Counted from the stretch's first letter, positions 15,512 to 23,612 are shown. The stretch: 35,608 bases of DNA from an uncultured Oscillospiraceae bacterium (GCA_947631865.1 CANRNF010000026.1:1-35608); one strand, 5' to 3'. The notes: generated by a model not told the origin, from the letters alone. Numbers and translations are program-made.

Positions 15512-15599
15512 TCCATGCCTCTCTCCCATTTCCCCCTTTTTTGCGGCTGGGGTCCCCTATAATGTACCCATGATATGTGCGCAAAAGGGGGAATATGCC

Positions 15600-16391
15600 G
15601 TGCAGATGCTGAAGACGAGGCGGCGGGAGGCCGTGGTGAACGTGGCGGTGGAGGACATCGAGCCCGGGCCCTATCAGCCCCGGCAGAACTTCGACCCGGC
15701 CCGGCTGGAGGAGCTGGCGGCCAGCATCCGCCGCTACGGGGTGCTGAGCCCCCTGTCCGTCCGGTACCGGGCGGGCCGGTATGAGCTGGTGGCCGGGGAG
15801 CGGCGGCTGCGGGCGGCGAAAATGGCGGGCCTGGAGCGGGTCCCCTGCCTCATCCTGGAGGTGGACGAGGCGGAGAGCGGCGTGATAGCCCTGGTGGAGA
15901 ACCTGCAGCGGCAGGACCTGGACTTTATCGAGCAGGCCCGGGGCATCGCCCGGCTCATGGACCAGTTCGGCATGAGCCAGGAGGAATGCGCCCGGCGGCT
16001 GGGGAAGAGCCAGTCTGCCGTGGCCAACAAGCTGCGGCTTTTGAAGCTGCCGGAGGACGTGCTGGCGAAGCTCCGGGCGGCGGAGCTCACCGAGCGCCAC
16101 GGCCGGGCGCTGCTGCGCCTTCCCGACGACGACCTGCGCCGCCAGGCCCTGGACCACATCATCGCGGGACAGCTCACCGTCCCCGCCACGGACAGCTACA
16201 TAGACGCCCTCCTGGAGCGCCAGACCCGACCTGCCCCTACCCGGACCCGGTTCGTTTTGAAGGACGTGCGGGTATTCTTGAACACCCTCCAGCGCAGCGT
16301 GGACGTGATGCGCCAGGGGGGCGTGGACGTGGGGATGCTCCGGGAGCAGACCGACCAGGAGATGGTGGTCACCATCCGGATCAAGCGGTAA
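15600..16391 (+). CDS. ParB/Spo0J-family partition or nucleoid-occlusion (Noc-like) protein
   Basis: CTP-dependent DNA clamp family protein of about 263 residues. The N-terminal ParB domain has QPRQNFD, LEELAASIRRYGVLSPLSVR, the GERRLRAAK nucleotide-binding motif (about 66-74) and ENLQRQDL (about 100-107). A central HTH follows (MSQEECARRLGKSQSAVANKLRLL). The C-terminus should dimerise. A frame from ATG 15570 exists, but TATAAT at 15558-15563 places the transcript start at about 15570; GTG 15600 has AAAGGGGG 8 nt upstream and is preferred. No parA lies beside it, which favours a Noc-like or orphan role over a standard parAB locus. Confidence 0.87.
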   Translation: MQMLKTRRREAVVNVAVEDIEPGPYQPRQNFDPARLEELAASIRRYGVLSPLSVRYRAGRYELVAGERRLRAAKMAGLERVPCLILEVDEAESGVIALVENLQRQDLDFIEQARGIARLMDQFGMSQEECARRLGKSQSAVANKLRLLKLPEDVLAKLRAAELTERHGRALLRLPDDDLRRQALDHIIAGQLTVPATDSYIDALLERQTRPAPTRTRFVLKDVRVFLNTLQRSVDVMRQGGVDVGMLREQTDQEMVVTIRIKR

Positions 16392-16399
16392 AATTTCCC

Positions 16400-16428
16400 T
16401 TGTGTTCGGTCCGCCATGGGGATAAAAT
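16400..16428 (+). promoter_or_regulatory. Promoter of the MATE gene
   Basis: TTGTGT (16400-16405), 17-nt spacer, TAAAAT (16423-16428), 30 nt before the start codon. Confidence 0.55.
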
Positions 16429-16457
16429 AAAGAAAAACGAGAGAAAAAGAGACATCT

Positions 16458-17831
16458 ATGGCGGAGAAGAAGACCCTCATAAAAGACTATACCTCCGGCC
16501 CGGTGGCCCGGCAGCTGCTGGCCTTTGCTTGGCCCTTCATGCTGTCCAACCTGCTGCAGACGGCCTACAACCTGGTGGACATGGTGGTGGTGGGCCGGTA
16601 CGTGGGCCCGGCGGGCCTGTCCGCCGTGGGCGTGGGCGCGGACCTCATCCACTTCTACACCTTCGTGTGCATGGGGTTCTGCAACGCCGGCCAGGTGCTC
16701 ATCAGCCAGTACGTGGGCCTCAAGGACCGGGAGAACCTCTCCCGCATCGTGGGCGTGATGTTCACGTTCATCCTGGGGCTCAGCGTCGTGATATCCGCCC
16801 TGGGGCTTGCTTTTGCCGGACAGGTGACGGCCCTCCTGAACGTGCCCCCCGAGGCCATGGCCTATTGCCGCCAGTACACGGTGTGCTGCACGGCGGGGCT
16901 CTTCTTCCTGGTGGGCTACGTGATGGTGGCGGCCATATTGCGGGGCATTGGCCAGTCCAAAATGCCCATGGTGTTCATCGTCATCGCGTCGGCGCTGAAC
17001 GTGGCGCTGGACATCCTGTTCGTGTCCGGGGGCATGGGCCCCTTCGGCGCGGCCCTGGCCACGGTCATCGCCCAGGGCGTGAGCTTCGTGCTGTGCGTGG
17101 GTTATCTGTGGCGCCGGCGGGGCGACCTGGGATTTGAATTCCATTTTAAGTATCTCCGGCCGGACCGGGGGAACCTGGCGAAGCTCTTGAAGCTGGGCGT
17201 ACCCATGGGCATCCAATCCTGCGCCATCAATTTGTCTATGCTGTTCGTGTCCAGCCGCCTGAACGTCTACGGCGTGACCGTGTCCGCCGTCACGGGGGTG
17301 GGCAACAAGCTCTCCACCGTGGCCAGCATCATCTGTTTGGCCCTGAGCCAGTCCGGGGCCACCATGGTGGGGCAGAACTTCGCCGCCGGTCAATTCGACC
17401 GGGTGACAAAGACCCTCGTCACCGCCGTGACCGTGGGGCTTGGGTACTCGGCGGCGCTGTCGGCGGTGATGCTGGCCGCGCCGGAGGCGGTGTTCGCCCT
17501 CTTTGACGACGACCCGGCGGTATTGGCCATGAGCCACAGCTACGCCCTGGTGGCGGTCCTGAACTTCTTCGGCTACGCCCTGCGGGGGCCCAGCACGGCA
17601 TTGTGCAACGGCATGGGCTTCCCCGTCATGAACTTCGTGCTGGGCATATTGGACGGCGTGGTCATGCGCATCGGCCTGTGCGTGCTCCTGGCGGAGGGGT
17701 TCCATATGGGCGTCATGGGCTACTGGCTGGGCGGGGCCCTCGCGGGGTTCACGTTCTTTATCGTCATGTTCCCCTACTTCCTGTCCGGGAAGTGGAAACG
17801 GCGTGCTCCGCCGGCTGCTGCGGCGTCATAG
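16458..17831 (+). CDS. MATE family efflux transporter
   Basis: A 457-residue cation-coupled multidrug/toxin exporter with about 12 membrane spans. Recognisable elements are ARQLLAFAWPFMLSNLLQTAYNLVDMVVVGRYVG at the N-terminus, the repeat LKLGVPMGIQSCAINLSMLFVSSRLN in the second half, and GNKLSTVASIICLALSQSGATMVGQN. Both six-helix halves are intact. The start is preceded by an A/G-rich but weak SD. The substrate is unknown; drug, bile-acid or metabolite export are possible. Confidence 0.93.
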   Translation: MAEKKTLIKDYTSGPVARQLLAFAWPFMLSNLLQTAYNLVDMVVVGRYVGPAGLSAVGVGADLIHFYTFVCMGFCNAGQVLISQYVGLKDRENLSRIVGVMFTFILGLSVVISALGLAFAGQVTALLNVPPEAMAYCRQYTVCCTAGLFFLVGYVMVAAILRGIGQSKMPMVFIVIASALNVALDILFVSGGMGPFGAALATVIAQGVSFVLCVGYLWRRRGDLGFEFHFKYLRPDRGNLAKLLKLGVPMGIQSCAINLSMLFVSSRLNVYGVTVSAVTGVGNKLSTVASIICLALSQSGATMVGQNFAAGQFDRVTKTLVTAVTVGLGYSAALSAVMLAAPEAVFALFDDDPAVLAMSHSYALVAVLNFFGYALRGPSTALCNGMGFPVMNFVLGILDGVVMRIGLCVLLAEGFHMGVMGYWLGGALAGFTFFIVMFPYFLSGKWKRRAPPAAAAS

Positions 17832-17880
17832 GTTCCCTCCCCCCTTGGCCCCCTTGTGTAAAGGGGCTGTCGGCGTCATA
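17821..17880. repeat. 10-bp direct repeat flanking a palindromic insert
   Basis: CGGCGTCATA at 17821-17830, containing the end of the MATE gene, recurs at 17871-17880. The 40 bp between hold the palindrome CCCCCTT-gtgta-AAGGGG at 17849-17866. This looks like a target duplication around a tiny repeat insertion. Confidence 0.45.
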
Positions 17881-17883
17881 AGA

Positions 17884-18016
17884 GCTTTGAAGATTCGGGA
17901 CCCCGGCGGACCGGGTCCCCTCATCGGTCAAAGCCCTTCTTCCTTTTTCCCGCAAAACCCGCTTCGCTGGGCTTTTGTGGGAGCCCTATAAAAAAGAGCG
18001 CCCGGTAAACCGGGCG
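17884..18016. other. Structured leader before the DUF523 gene
   Basis: Three stacked hairpins. (1) 17884-17934, with outer GCTTTGA/TCAAAGC and inner GGGACCCCGG/CCGGGTCCC. (2) 17948-17982, an imperfect stem with CAAAA...TTTTG and CCC...GGG. (3) CGCCCGG (17999-18005) and CCGGGCG (18010-18016), which touches the SD GGAGG. On the minus strand the third has a T-run (complement of AAAAAAGA at 17989-17996), so it looks like a terminator facing left although no minus gene is upstream. Confidence 0.5.
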
Positions 18017-18027
18017 GAGGTGTGAGT

Positions 18028-18447
18028 ATGATCCTGGTGAGCGGGTGCCTTCTGGGCGTCAACTGCAAGTATAACGGCGGCAACAACGACAACGCCGCCG
18101 TACATAAGTTCCTGGAGGGCAAGGAATACGTGGTGTTCTGCCCGGAACGGGCCTCCGGCCTGCCCGCGCCGCGCCTGCCCAGCGAGATCCGGGGCGACAA
18201 GGTATACAGCAAGGCGGGGGACGACGTGACGGCGGAATTCACCGCCGGAGCGGAGAAGGCCCTGGCCTTCTGCAAAGCCCACGGCGTCACCCAGGCCATA
18301 TTGAAGGCTCGGAGCCCCTCCTGCGGCGTCCACGCCGTCTATGACGGCACGTTCACCGGCAGGGTCATCCCCGGCATGGGCGTCACGGCCAAGCTCCTGG
18401 CCGCGAATGGTATAGAGCTCCTGGATGAAGAAGACATAGAGGCTTGA
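18028..18447 (+). CDS. DUF523 family protein
   Basis: A small Cys-containing protein of 139 residues. Conserved blocks of DUF523 are visible: ILVSGCLLGVNCKYNGG at the N-terminus, FCPE in the middle and the ILKARSPSCG motif, then GVTAKLLAANGIELLDEE. The invariant Cys residues suggest metal or Fe-S binding, but the biochemical role of the family is, to my knowledge, unknown. The longest frame begins with GTG at 18022, only 1 nt from the SD. ATG 18028 has GGAGG 7 nt upstream and is the better start. Confidence 0.85.
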   Translation: MILVSGCLLGVNCKYNGGNNDNAAVHKFLEGKEYVVFCPERASGLPAPRLPSEIRGDKVYSKAGDDVTAEFTAGAEKALAFCKAHGVTQAILKARSPSCGVHAVYDGTFTGRVIPGMGVTAKLLAANGIELLDEEDIEA

Positions 18448-18490
18448 CGTGCGGCAAGCGACGAGCGGCAGCGGTTGGGCAGATGCTCAT

Positions 18491-18603
18491 AGCCCCCCTT
18501 GTCAAAGGGGGGTGGTCCGAAGGACCGGGGGGATTGCCGTTGGAATTAGTACAATCCCCCAGTCAGCGCTTCGCGCTGCCAGCCCCCTTTCACAAGGGGG
18601 CCT
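18491..18603. repeat. MITE-like intergenic repeat of nested hairpins
   Basis: About 110 bp with five hairpins: CCCCCCTT/AAGGGGGG (18493-18512), GGTCC/GGACC (18514-18526), GGGGGATTG...CAATCCCCC (18528-18560), AGCGC/GCGCT (18565-18577), and CCCCCTTT/AAGGGGG at the right end. The ends resemble the palindromes at 14823 and 17849. It looks like a non-autonomous dispersed element with no coding capacity. Confidence 0.6.
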
Positions 18604-18640
18604 TTATTGCGCAGACCTGCCATGGCACCAACGTCACAAA

Positions 18641-18666
18641 AAGGGTGCGCCCTGAGGCGCACCCTT
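18641..18666 (-). terminator. Terminator of hpf
   Basis: Perfect 11-bp stem AAGGGTGCGCC (18641-18651) with GGCGCACCCTT (18656-18666), followed on the minus strand by TTTTTGTG. Confidence 0.8.
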
Positions 18667-18682
18667 GAAATTTAGTTCGGTT

Positions 18683-19222
18683 TCAGTCCGCGGAATCGGA
18701 GATCATGCCGTAGCCGCCGTCTCTGCGCTTGTACACCACGGAGAAGGCGTCGCCCTCCTCCTGGTTGCGGAAGGCGAAGAAGGTGTGGCCCAGCAGGTCC
18801 ATCTGCATGACCGCCTCCTCGGGGCTCATGGGCTTGAGGGGGAAGCGCTTGGCGCGGATGATGCGGTAATCCGCTTCTTCCTCGTCGTCGGGCATGGCCT
18901 CCGGCGCGGAGGTGCGCTCGAAGGCGCCGTCCCGCAGGCGCTTTTCCAGGCGGGTCTTGTTCTTCCGCACCTGCCGCACCAGCGCGGCGCAGGCGGAGTC
19001 GATGGAGGCAAACATATCGCTGGTGGTCTCGGTGACCCGATAGAACATGCCGTTGTTGCGGATGGTGACCTCCGCTGTGTAACGGCCGCGCTCCGCGCTG
19101 AAGGTGATGGAGGCGTCGCTCTCCGTGCGGAAGAGCTTGTCGATCTTGCCGACCTTCTTCTCCGCGTAGGCGCGCAGCTCATCGGATACCTCGTATTTTT
19201 TGCCGGTGATGGTAAATGTCAT
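18683..19222 (-). CDS. hpf: Long-form ribosome hibernation promoting factor
   Basis: A 179-residue long HPF that dimerises 70S ribosomes into 100S particles in stationary phase or stress. The N-terminal S30AE domain spans about 1-105 (ITGKKYEVSDELRAYAEKKVGKIDKLF, then EVTIRNNGMFYRVTETTSDMFASIDSA). A variable acidic linker (PDDEEEADY) leads to the C-terminal dimerisation domain (about 121-179: IIRAKRFPLKPMSPEEAVMQM, then LGHTFFAFRN). Start supported by AAAGGAGGT. It has its own promoter and terminator. Confidence 0.96.
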   Translation of the reverse strand: MTFTITGKKYEVSDELRAYAEKKVGKIDKLFRTESDASITFSAERGRYTAEVTIRNNGMFYRVTETTSDMFASIDSACAALVRQVRKNKTRLEKRLRDGAFERTSAPEAMPDDEEEADYRIIRAKRFPLKPMSPEEAVMQMDLLGHTFFAFRNQEEGDAFSVVYKRRDGGYGMISDSAD

Positions 19223-19245
19223 GGTACTCTACCTCCTTTGTGGAA

Positions 19246-19274
19246 ATTGTACCACACATTTCGAGACAGCACAA
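19246..19274 (-). promoter_or_regulatory. Promoter of hpf
   Basis: Minus-strand TTGTGC (19269-19274), 17-nt spacer, TACAAT (19246-19251). A sigma-A-like site; no sigma-B pattern seen. Confidence 0.65.
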
Positions 19275-19332
19275 TAGTTTTTATGAAAAATCTCCACACT
19301 AACTTCCAGAAAAAGGTTATTAATATTTTCCC

Positions 19333-19360
19333 TTGACAACGGGAAAAGACATGATACAAT
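19333..19360 (+). promoter_or_regulatory. Promoter of metK-ahcY
   Basis: TTGACA (19333-19338), 16-nt spacer, TACAAT (19355-19360). The transcript would begin at about 19367, just before the riboswitch. Confidence 0.78.
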
Positions 19361-19380
19361 ACATTCAGACAATTTTATAG

Positions 19381-19479
19381 CCTTATCAAGAGTGGCGGAG
19401 GGACCGGCCCTGTGAAGCCCGGCAACCTATGCGAGAGCAAAAGGTGCCAAATCCGGCGGTGTAAATCGAGAGATAAGGA
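19381..19479 (+). promoter_or_regulatory. SAM-I (S-box) riboswitch
   Basis: P1 is CCTTATC (19381-19387) with GATAAGG (19472-19478). The conserved core AAGAGTGGCGGAGGGACCGGCCC, GAAGCCCGGCAACC, GGTGCCAAATCC and GAGAGATAAGG matches the S-box consensus. A GC hairpin follows at 19497-19516 (GCCCGCCG with CGGCGGGC) with only a weak T-run (ATTCTT), the probable expression platform. It should switch off metK and ahcY when S-adenosylmethionine is plentiful. Confidence 0.95.
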
Positions 19480-19551
19480 ACGATATGTTTCCAACTGCCC
19501 GCCGGTCCCGGCGGGCATTCTTGATGGGCGGATATGCAAAGGAGATTTATC

Positions 19552-20805
19552 ATGGGACACTATCTATTCACATCCGAATCCGTCACCGAGGGTCATCCTG
19601 ACAAAGTGTGCGACCAGATCTCTGACGCCGTTCTGGACGCCATCCTGAAGGAGGACAGCCAGGGCCACGTGGCCTGCGAGTGCACCACCACCACCGGCAT
19701 GGTGTTCGTCATGGGCGAGATCAGCACCACCAGCTATGTGGACATCCCCAAGATCGTACGCGGGGTGCTGAAGGACATCGGCTACGACAAGGCCGAGTAC
19801 GGCATCGACTGCAACAACTGCGCCGTGCTCACCAGCATCGACGAGCAGTCCCCGGACATCGCCATGGGCGTGAACGCCAGCCTTGAGCAGAAGGCCGGCG
19901 GCGCGGCGGCGGAGCTGGAAAACGGCGCCGGCGACCAGGGCATGATGTTCGGCTATGCCTGCGACGAGACCCCGGAGCTCATGCCTCTGCCTCTGAGCCT
20001 GGCCCAGAAGATGGCCCGGCGGCTGGCCCAGGTCCGCAAGGACGGCACCATCCCCTATCTCCGCCCCGACGGCAAGACCCAGGTCACCGTGGAGTACGAC
20101 GAGGACAACATCCCCGTGCGCATCGACACGGTGGTGGTCTCTACCCAGCACGACCCCGACGTGACCCAGGAGCAGATCCGGGAGGATATCATCCGGGAGG
20201 TCATCACCCCCGTGCTGCCCGAGCGGATGGTCCAGGGGGACATCAAGTACTTCGTCAACCCCACCGGCCGCTTCGTGGTGGGCGGGCCCCAGGGCGACTC
20301 CGGCCTCACCGGCCGTAAGATCATCGTGGACACCTACGGCGGCAGCGCCCCCCACGGCGGCGGCGCCTTCTCCGGCAAGGACCCCACCAAGGTGGACCGC
20401 TCCGCGGCCTACGCCGCCCGCTGGGTGGCCAAGAACATCGTGGCCGCGGGCTTGGCCCGCCGCTGCCAGGTCCAGATCGCCTACGCCATCGGCGTGGCCA
20501 CCCCGGTCAGCGTGAACGTGACCACCTTCGGCACCGGCAAGGAGTCCGACGAGACGCTGCAGAAGGCCGTCCAGCAGGTGTTCGACCTGCGTCCGGCGGC
20601 CATCATCCGCGACCTGGACCTGCGCCAGCCCATCTACCGCCAGCTGGCCGCCTACGGCCACATGGGCCGGGAGGACCTGGACGTGGCCTGGGAGAAGACC
20701 AACAAGGTGGACGCCCTGAAGGCCGCCATCCCTGAGCCCCAGGAGGCTCTGGTCCCCTCGGAAAACGCAAAAAAAAAAAAGACCGTGGTGGAAATTCTGG
20801 GGTAA
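19552..20805 (+). CDS. metK: S-adenosylmethionine synthase
   Basis: Makes SAM from methionine and ATP. The 417-residue enzyme has GHPDK (residues 14-18) at the ATP site, [33 protein letters not shown] and [17 protein letters not shown], all active-site landmarks. The longer frame from 19534 is rejected: AAAGGAG lies 7 nt before ATG 19552. The gene follows a SAM-I riboswitch, so product feedback controls it. A run of 12 A at 20769-20780 near the 3' end encodes KKKK and is a potential slippage site. It precedes ahcY by 41 nt. Confidence 0.97.
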   Translation: MGHYLFTSESVTEGHPDKVCDQISDAVLDAILKEDSQGHVACECTTTTGMVFVMGEISTTSYVDIPKIVRGVLKDIGYDKAEYGIDCNNCAVLTSIDEQSPDIAMGVNASLEQKAGGAAAELENGAGDQGMMFGYACDETPELMPLPLSLAQKMARRLAQVRKDGTIPYLRPDGKTQVTVEYDEDNIPVRIDTVVVSTQHDPDVTQEQIREDIIREVITPVLPERMVQGDIKYFVNPTGRFVVGGPQGDSGLTGRKIIVDTYGGSAPHGGGAFSGKDPTKVDRSAAYAARWVAKNIVAAGLARRCQVQIAYAIGVATPVSVNVTTFGTGKESDETLQKAVQQVFDLRPAAIIRDLDLRQPIYRQLAAYGHMGREDLDVAWEKTNKVDALKAAIPEPQEALVPSENAKKKKTVVEILG

Positions 20806-20846
20806 AAACTAAGGCCTGAGACGCTGATCGGGAGGAAATTGAACCA

Positions 20847-22082
20847 ATGAGTACCATTCGTGATATCAACCAGGCCCCCGAGGGGGAGAAAAAGATCGCC
20901 TGGGTGGAGCGGAACATGCCCCTTTGCCGCTCCATCGGGGAGGAATTTGAGCGCACAAAGCCCTTTGCGGGGCTGAAGGTAGCCCTGTCCGTGCACCTGG
21001 AGGCCAAGACGGCCTACCTGTGCCGGGTGATGGCCAAGGGCGGCGCCGAGATGCACATCACCGGCTCCAACCCCCTGTCCACCCAGGACGACGTGGCCGC
21101 GGCCCTGGTCGCCGGCGGCTTGGAGGTCCACGCCTTCCACGGCTGCACCCCCGAGGAATACGACGCCAACATCGACAAGGTCCTCTCCTGCGGGCCCAAC
21201 ATCATCATCGACGACGGCGGCGACCTGGTCCACCGGATGCACACGGTGTACAAGGACCTGCTGCCCGGGGTGATCGGCTCCTGCGAGGAGACCACCACCG
21301 GCATCATCCGCCTGCACCAGATGGAGCGGGCCGGCACCCTCCGGTTCCCGGCTGTCACCGTGAACGACGCCGACTGCAAGCACCTTTTCGACAACCGCTA
21401 CGGCACCGGCCAGTCCGTATGGGACGGCATCATGCGCACCACGAACCTGATCGTGGCGGGCAAGGACGTGGTGGTGGCCGGCTACGGCTGGTGCGGCAAG
21501 GGCGTGGCCATGCGGGCCAAGGGCCTGGGCGCCCGTGTCACCGTCACCGAGGTGGACCCGGTCCGGGCCATCGAGGCGGTGATGGACGGCTTCCGTGTCA
21601 TGCCCATGGCCGAGGCCGCCAAAATCGGCGACATCTTCTGCACTGTCACCGGCTGTGAGCGGGTCATCACCGAGGAGCACTTCCCCCTCCTGAAGGACGG
21701 CGCTATCCTCACCAACGCCGGCCACTTCAACGTGGAGGTGGACATGGAGGCCCTGGAAAAGAGCGCCGTGCGCAAGTACGAGGCTCGGCACAACATCGAG
21801 GGCTATGAGCTGCCCAACGGAAAGACCGTGTTTGCCATCGCCGAGGGGCGGCTGGTGAACCTGGCCTCCGGCGACGGCCATCCGGCGGAGATCATGGACA
21901 TGAGCTTCGCCATCCAGGCCCTGTCCGCCCGGTATCTGGCCGAGAACAAGGGAAAGCTGGCCCCGGGCGTGTACGCCGTGCCCAGAGAGATCGACCAGAA
22001 CGTGGCCCAGCGGAAGCTGGACACCATGGGCGTGGCCATCGACACGCTCACCCAGGAGCAGAGGGAGTACCTGGGCGTGTAA
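20847..22082 (+). CDS. ahcY: Adenosylhomocysteinase
   Basis: NAD-dependent hydrolysis of S-adenosylhomocysteine to homocysteine and adenosine, completing the methyl cycle begun by MetK. The 411-residue protein has HLEAKTAYL, NPLSTQDDVAAAL, GCTPEEYDANIDKVL and SCEETTTGIIRL, the Rossmann motif GYGWCGKGVA, and EVDPVRAIEA. The C-terminus lacks the KPDHYRY extension found in eukaryotic enzymes, as in the compact bacterial/archaeal class. Co-transcription with metK behind one SAM riboswitch couples synthesis and by-product removal. Many Bacillota use Pfs/LuxS instead, so the hydrolase route is worth noting. Confidence 0.95.
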   Translation: MSTIRDINQAPEGEKKIAWVERNMPLCRSIGEEFERTKPFAGLKVALSVHLEAKTAYLCRVMAKGGAEMHITGSNPLSTQDDVAAALVAGGLEVHAFHGCTPEEYDANIDKVLSCGPNIIIDDGGDLVHRMHTVYKDLLPGVIGSCEETTTGIIRLHQMERAGTLRFPAVTVNDADCKHLFDNRYGTGQSVWDGIMRTTNLIVAGKDVVVAGYGWCGKGVAMRAKGLGARVTVTEVDPVRAIEAVMDGFRVMPMAEAAKIGDIFCTVTGCERVITEEHFPLLKDGAILTNAGHFNVEVDMEALEKSAVRKYEARHNIEGYELPNGKTVFAIAEGRLVNLASGDGHPAEIMDMSFAIQALSARYLAENKGKLAPGVYAVPREIDQNVAQRKLDTMGVAIDTLTQEQREYLGV

Positions 22083-22095
22083 GACAGAATTGAAC

Positions 22096-22169
22096 GCCTC
22101 CCTCGTCTGAGGGGGCCGATTCAGAGGTTACACTATGGGTATGGGCCTGATGCAATTTGCATCAGGCCC
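22096..22169. terminator. Terminators shared by ahcY and the collagen-like gene
   Basis: An imperfect CCTC/GAGG hairpin lies at about 22096-22120 (compare the lysC terminator). It is followed by a perfect palindrome at 22143-22169: GGGCCTGATGCAA, one base, TTGCATCAGGCCC. The latter lies 11 bp from the collagen-like stop and can work for both converging genes. Confidence 0.65.
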
Positions 22170-22180
22170 ACTTTGCGCAG

Positions 22181-22999
22181 TCAGCTGATGAAGCCGGCAG
22201 CCCGCAGGCTGGCCAGCAGGGCGTTGAGGGTGTCGGCGACCTCCTCCGCGGTGGCCGCCCCCGGGGACGGGATGTCCGCCACAGCCGCGCCGGGCGTGAT
22301 CGCCGCGGCCGGGCCGGTGGGTCCGGTGGGTCCGACAGCGCCGGTCGGTCCCGTGGGTCCGGCAGGACCGGCAGGGCCGGTGGCACCCGCCGCGCCGGTG
22401 GCGCCTGTGGTGCCCGTAGCACCCACGGGACCAGTAGGTCCAGTGGGGCCAATAGGACCGGCAGGGCCGGTCTCACCAGCAGGCCCGGCAGCGCCAGTGG
22501 GACCCGTAGGACCGATAGGGCCAACTGCACCCACAGCACCAGTCGCTCCCGCCGGGCCAACGGCGCCGGCCGGGCCAGTTGCGCCGGTAGGACCCATAGG
22601 ACCGATGGGGCCGGCAGGCCCGGCAGCGCCAGTGGGACCCGTAGGACCGATAGGTCCGGCAGGGCCCGCAGCGCCAGTTGCTCCAGTGGCACCTGTTGCT
22701 CCAATAGGCCCAGTAGGGCCTATAGCGCCTGTAGCACCCGCAGCACCTGTTGCGCCGGTCGCGCCGGCAGGTCCGGTAGGACCTTGCATGCCCATGGGAC
22801 CCATAGGACCCATGGGCCCGGGGACGCCCATAGGGCCGGTGGGACCGGCAGGTCCCATAGCGCCGGTGGCCCCCGCGGGGCCGGTGGGGCCCGCGATCAG
22901 GGTCGGGCAGCAGGGCTGGGACGGACAGCCGGTCCAGCGGGCTAGACCGTTGGCCTGGACGCCGGGGATGATGTTCATGTTTTCAACACAATCCGCCAT
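22181..22999 (-). CDS. Collagen-like (Gly-X-Y repeat) surface protein
   Basis: A 272-residue protein in three parts. Residues 1-36 form a Cys-containing leader without a signal peptide ([21 protein letters not shown]). About 65 uninterrupted Gly-X-Y triplets (37-231) follow, mostly GPT, GPA, GAT and GPM, which should form a triple helix. A 41-residue C-terminal cap ([21 protein letters not shown]) is typical of clostridial collagen-like proteins and may nucleate trimers. The SD AAAGGAGGAA is well placed. Known relatives include spore or exosporium filaments (BclA type); a surface or spore-coat location is inferred. The repeat DNA is prone to length variation. Confidence 0.9.
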   Translation of the reverse strand: MADCVENMNIIPGVQANGLARWTGCPSQPCCPTLIAGPTGPAGATGAMGPAGPTGPMGVPGPMGPMGPMGMQGPTGPAGATGATGAAGATGAIGPTGPIGATGATGATGAAGPAGPIGPTGPTGAAGPAGPIGPMGPTGATGPAGAVGPAGATGAVGAVGPIGPTGPTGAAGPAGETGPAGPIGPTGPTGPVGATGTTGATGAAGATGPAGPAGPTGPTGAVGPTGPTGPAAAITPGAAVADIPSPGAATAEEVADTLNALLASLRAAGFIS

Positions 23000-23075
23000 G
23001 ATTTCCTCCTTTGGGCTTCATGAGCCCATTCCAGCTATATGATGACCGGCGGAAACATGTGCTTTTAATAGAAAC

Positions 23076-23094
23076 GCCTCCCCATTGGGGAGGC
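23076..23094 (-). terminator. Terminator between DUF378 and collagen-like genes
   Basis: GCCTCCCC (23076-23083), ATT loop, GGGGAGGC (23087-23094), followed on the minus strand by GTTTCTATT. It separates the DUF378 gene from the collagen-like gene. The rest of 23000-23248 contains only imperfect hairpins, such as CCCCAT...ATGGGG at about 23139-23173. Confidence 0.6.
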
Positions 23095-23248
23095 ATCAAT
23101 ATGGTTAGGTCAGGCTTAAGCCCGCTGCGTTATTGGGGTCCCCATAAAAGCCCAGTGAAACGGGTTTCATGGGGAAAAGGAAGAATGGCTCCGACCGATG
23201 AACGGGCCTGGCTTGTCAGGACCGTGAATCCTCGGGGCCATTCTGACG

Positions 23249-23461
23249 CTACGCTTCTTCGTCTGCTTCGTCCCGGGACCGGAACAGCAGCGAGATGCAC
23301 CACAGCGCCGCGAGACCCACCAGCGTGTAGACCACCCGGGACACCGGATTGGTCTGGCCGCCGAAGATCCAGGCGACGATATCGAACCGGAACAGGCCGA
23401 CGCTGCCCCAGTTCAGCCCGCCGATGATGGCGAGGATCAGGGCTATCCTGTCAATGACCAT
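23249..23461 (-). CDS. DUF378 family small membrane protein
   Basis: A 70-residue protein with two transmembrane helices (about 5-25, IALILAIIGGLNWGSVGLF, and 42-60, VVYTLVGLAALWCISLLF) and a charged C-terminal tail. The GGLNWG motif in the first helix is the DUF378 signature. Its function is unknown. AAAGGAG is well spaced before the ATG, and a weak promoter (TTGCGG, 17 nt, AATACT) lies at 23489-23517. It is monocistronic by the downstream hairpin. Confidence 0.9.
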   Translation of the reverse strand: MVIDRIALILAIIGGLNWGSVGLFRFDIVAWIFGGQTNPVSRVVYTLVGLAALWCISLLFRSRDEADEEA

Positions 23462-23553
23462 GAAAAAGACTCCTTTTCCGTCAGACTGAGTATTCTTGCA
23501 TGGGCTAGTATCCGCAAAAGACAGAGCAAATATTCATCGCGGCAAAAAATTTT

Positions 23554-23582
23554 TTGCTGTGGCCGGTCACACATGGTATAAT
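23554..23582 (+). promoter_or_regulatory. Promoter of trmO
   Basis: TTGCTG (23554-23559), 17-nt spacer, TATAAT (23577-23582). Confidence 0.6.
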
Positions 23583-23612
23583 GCGATATCGCTATATTTT
23601 ATGGAGGCGGCC

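Noticed and set aside
15456-17705. A 749-codon minus-strand frame
   Set aside because: Antisense to the ParB-like and MATE genes, without SD, rich in His/Gln/Gly and without any domain.
18444-18668. Two short plus-strand frames after the DUF523 gene
   Set aside because: They run through the palindromic repeat element, with no SD and no sensible protein composition.
20769-20780. Programmed frameshift fusing metK to a downstream product
   Set aside because: Both alternative frames stop within about 14 codons, before or around the metK stop, so no extended product results.
22173-23042. Plus-strand frame with Pro-Val-Gly-Pro-type repeats
   Set aside because: It mirrors the Gly-X-Y repeat on the opposite strand. 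The minus frame has a strong SD, perfect Gly periodicity and a family-typical cap.
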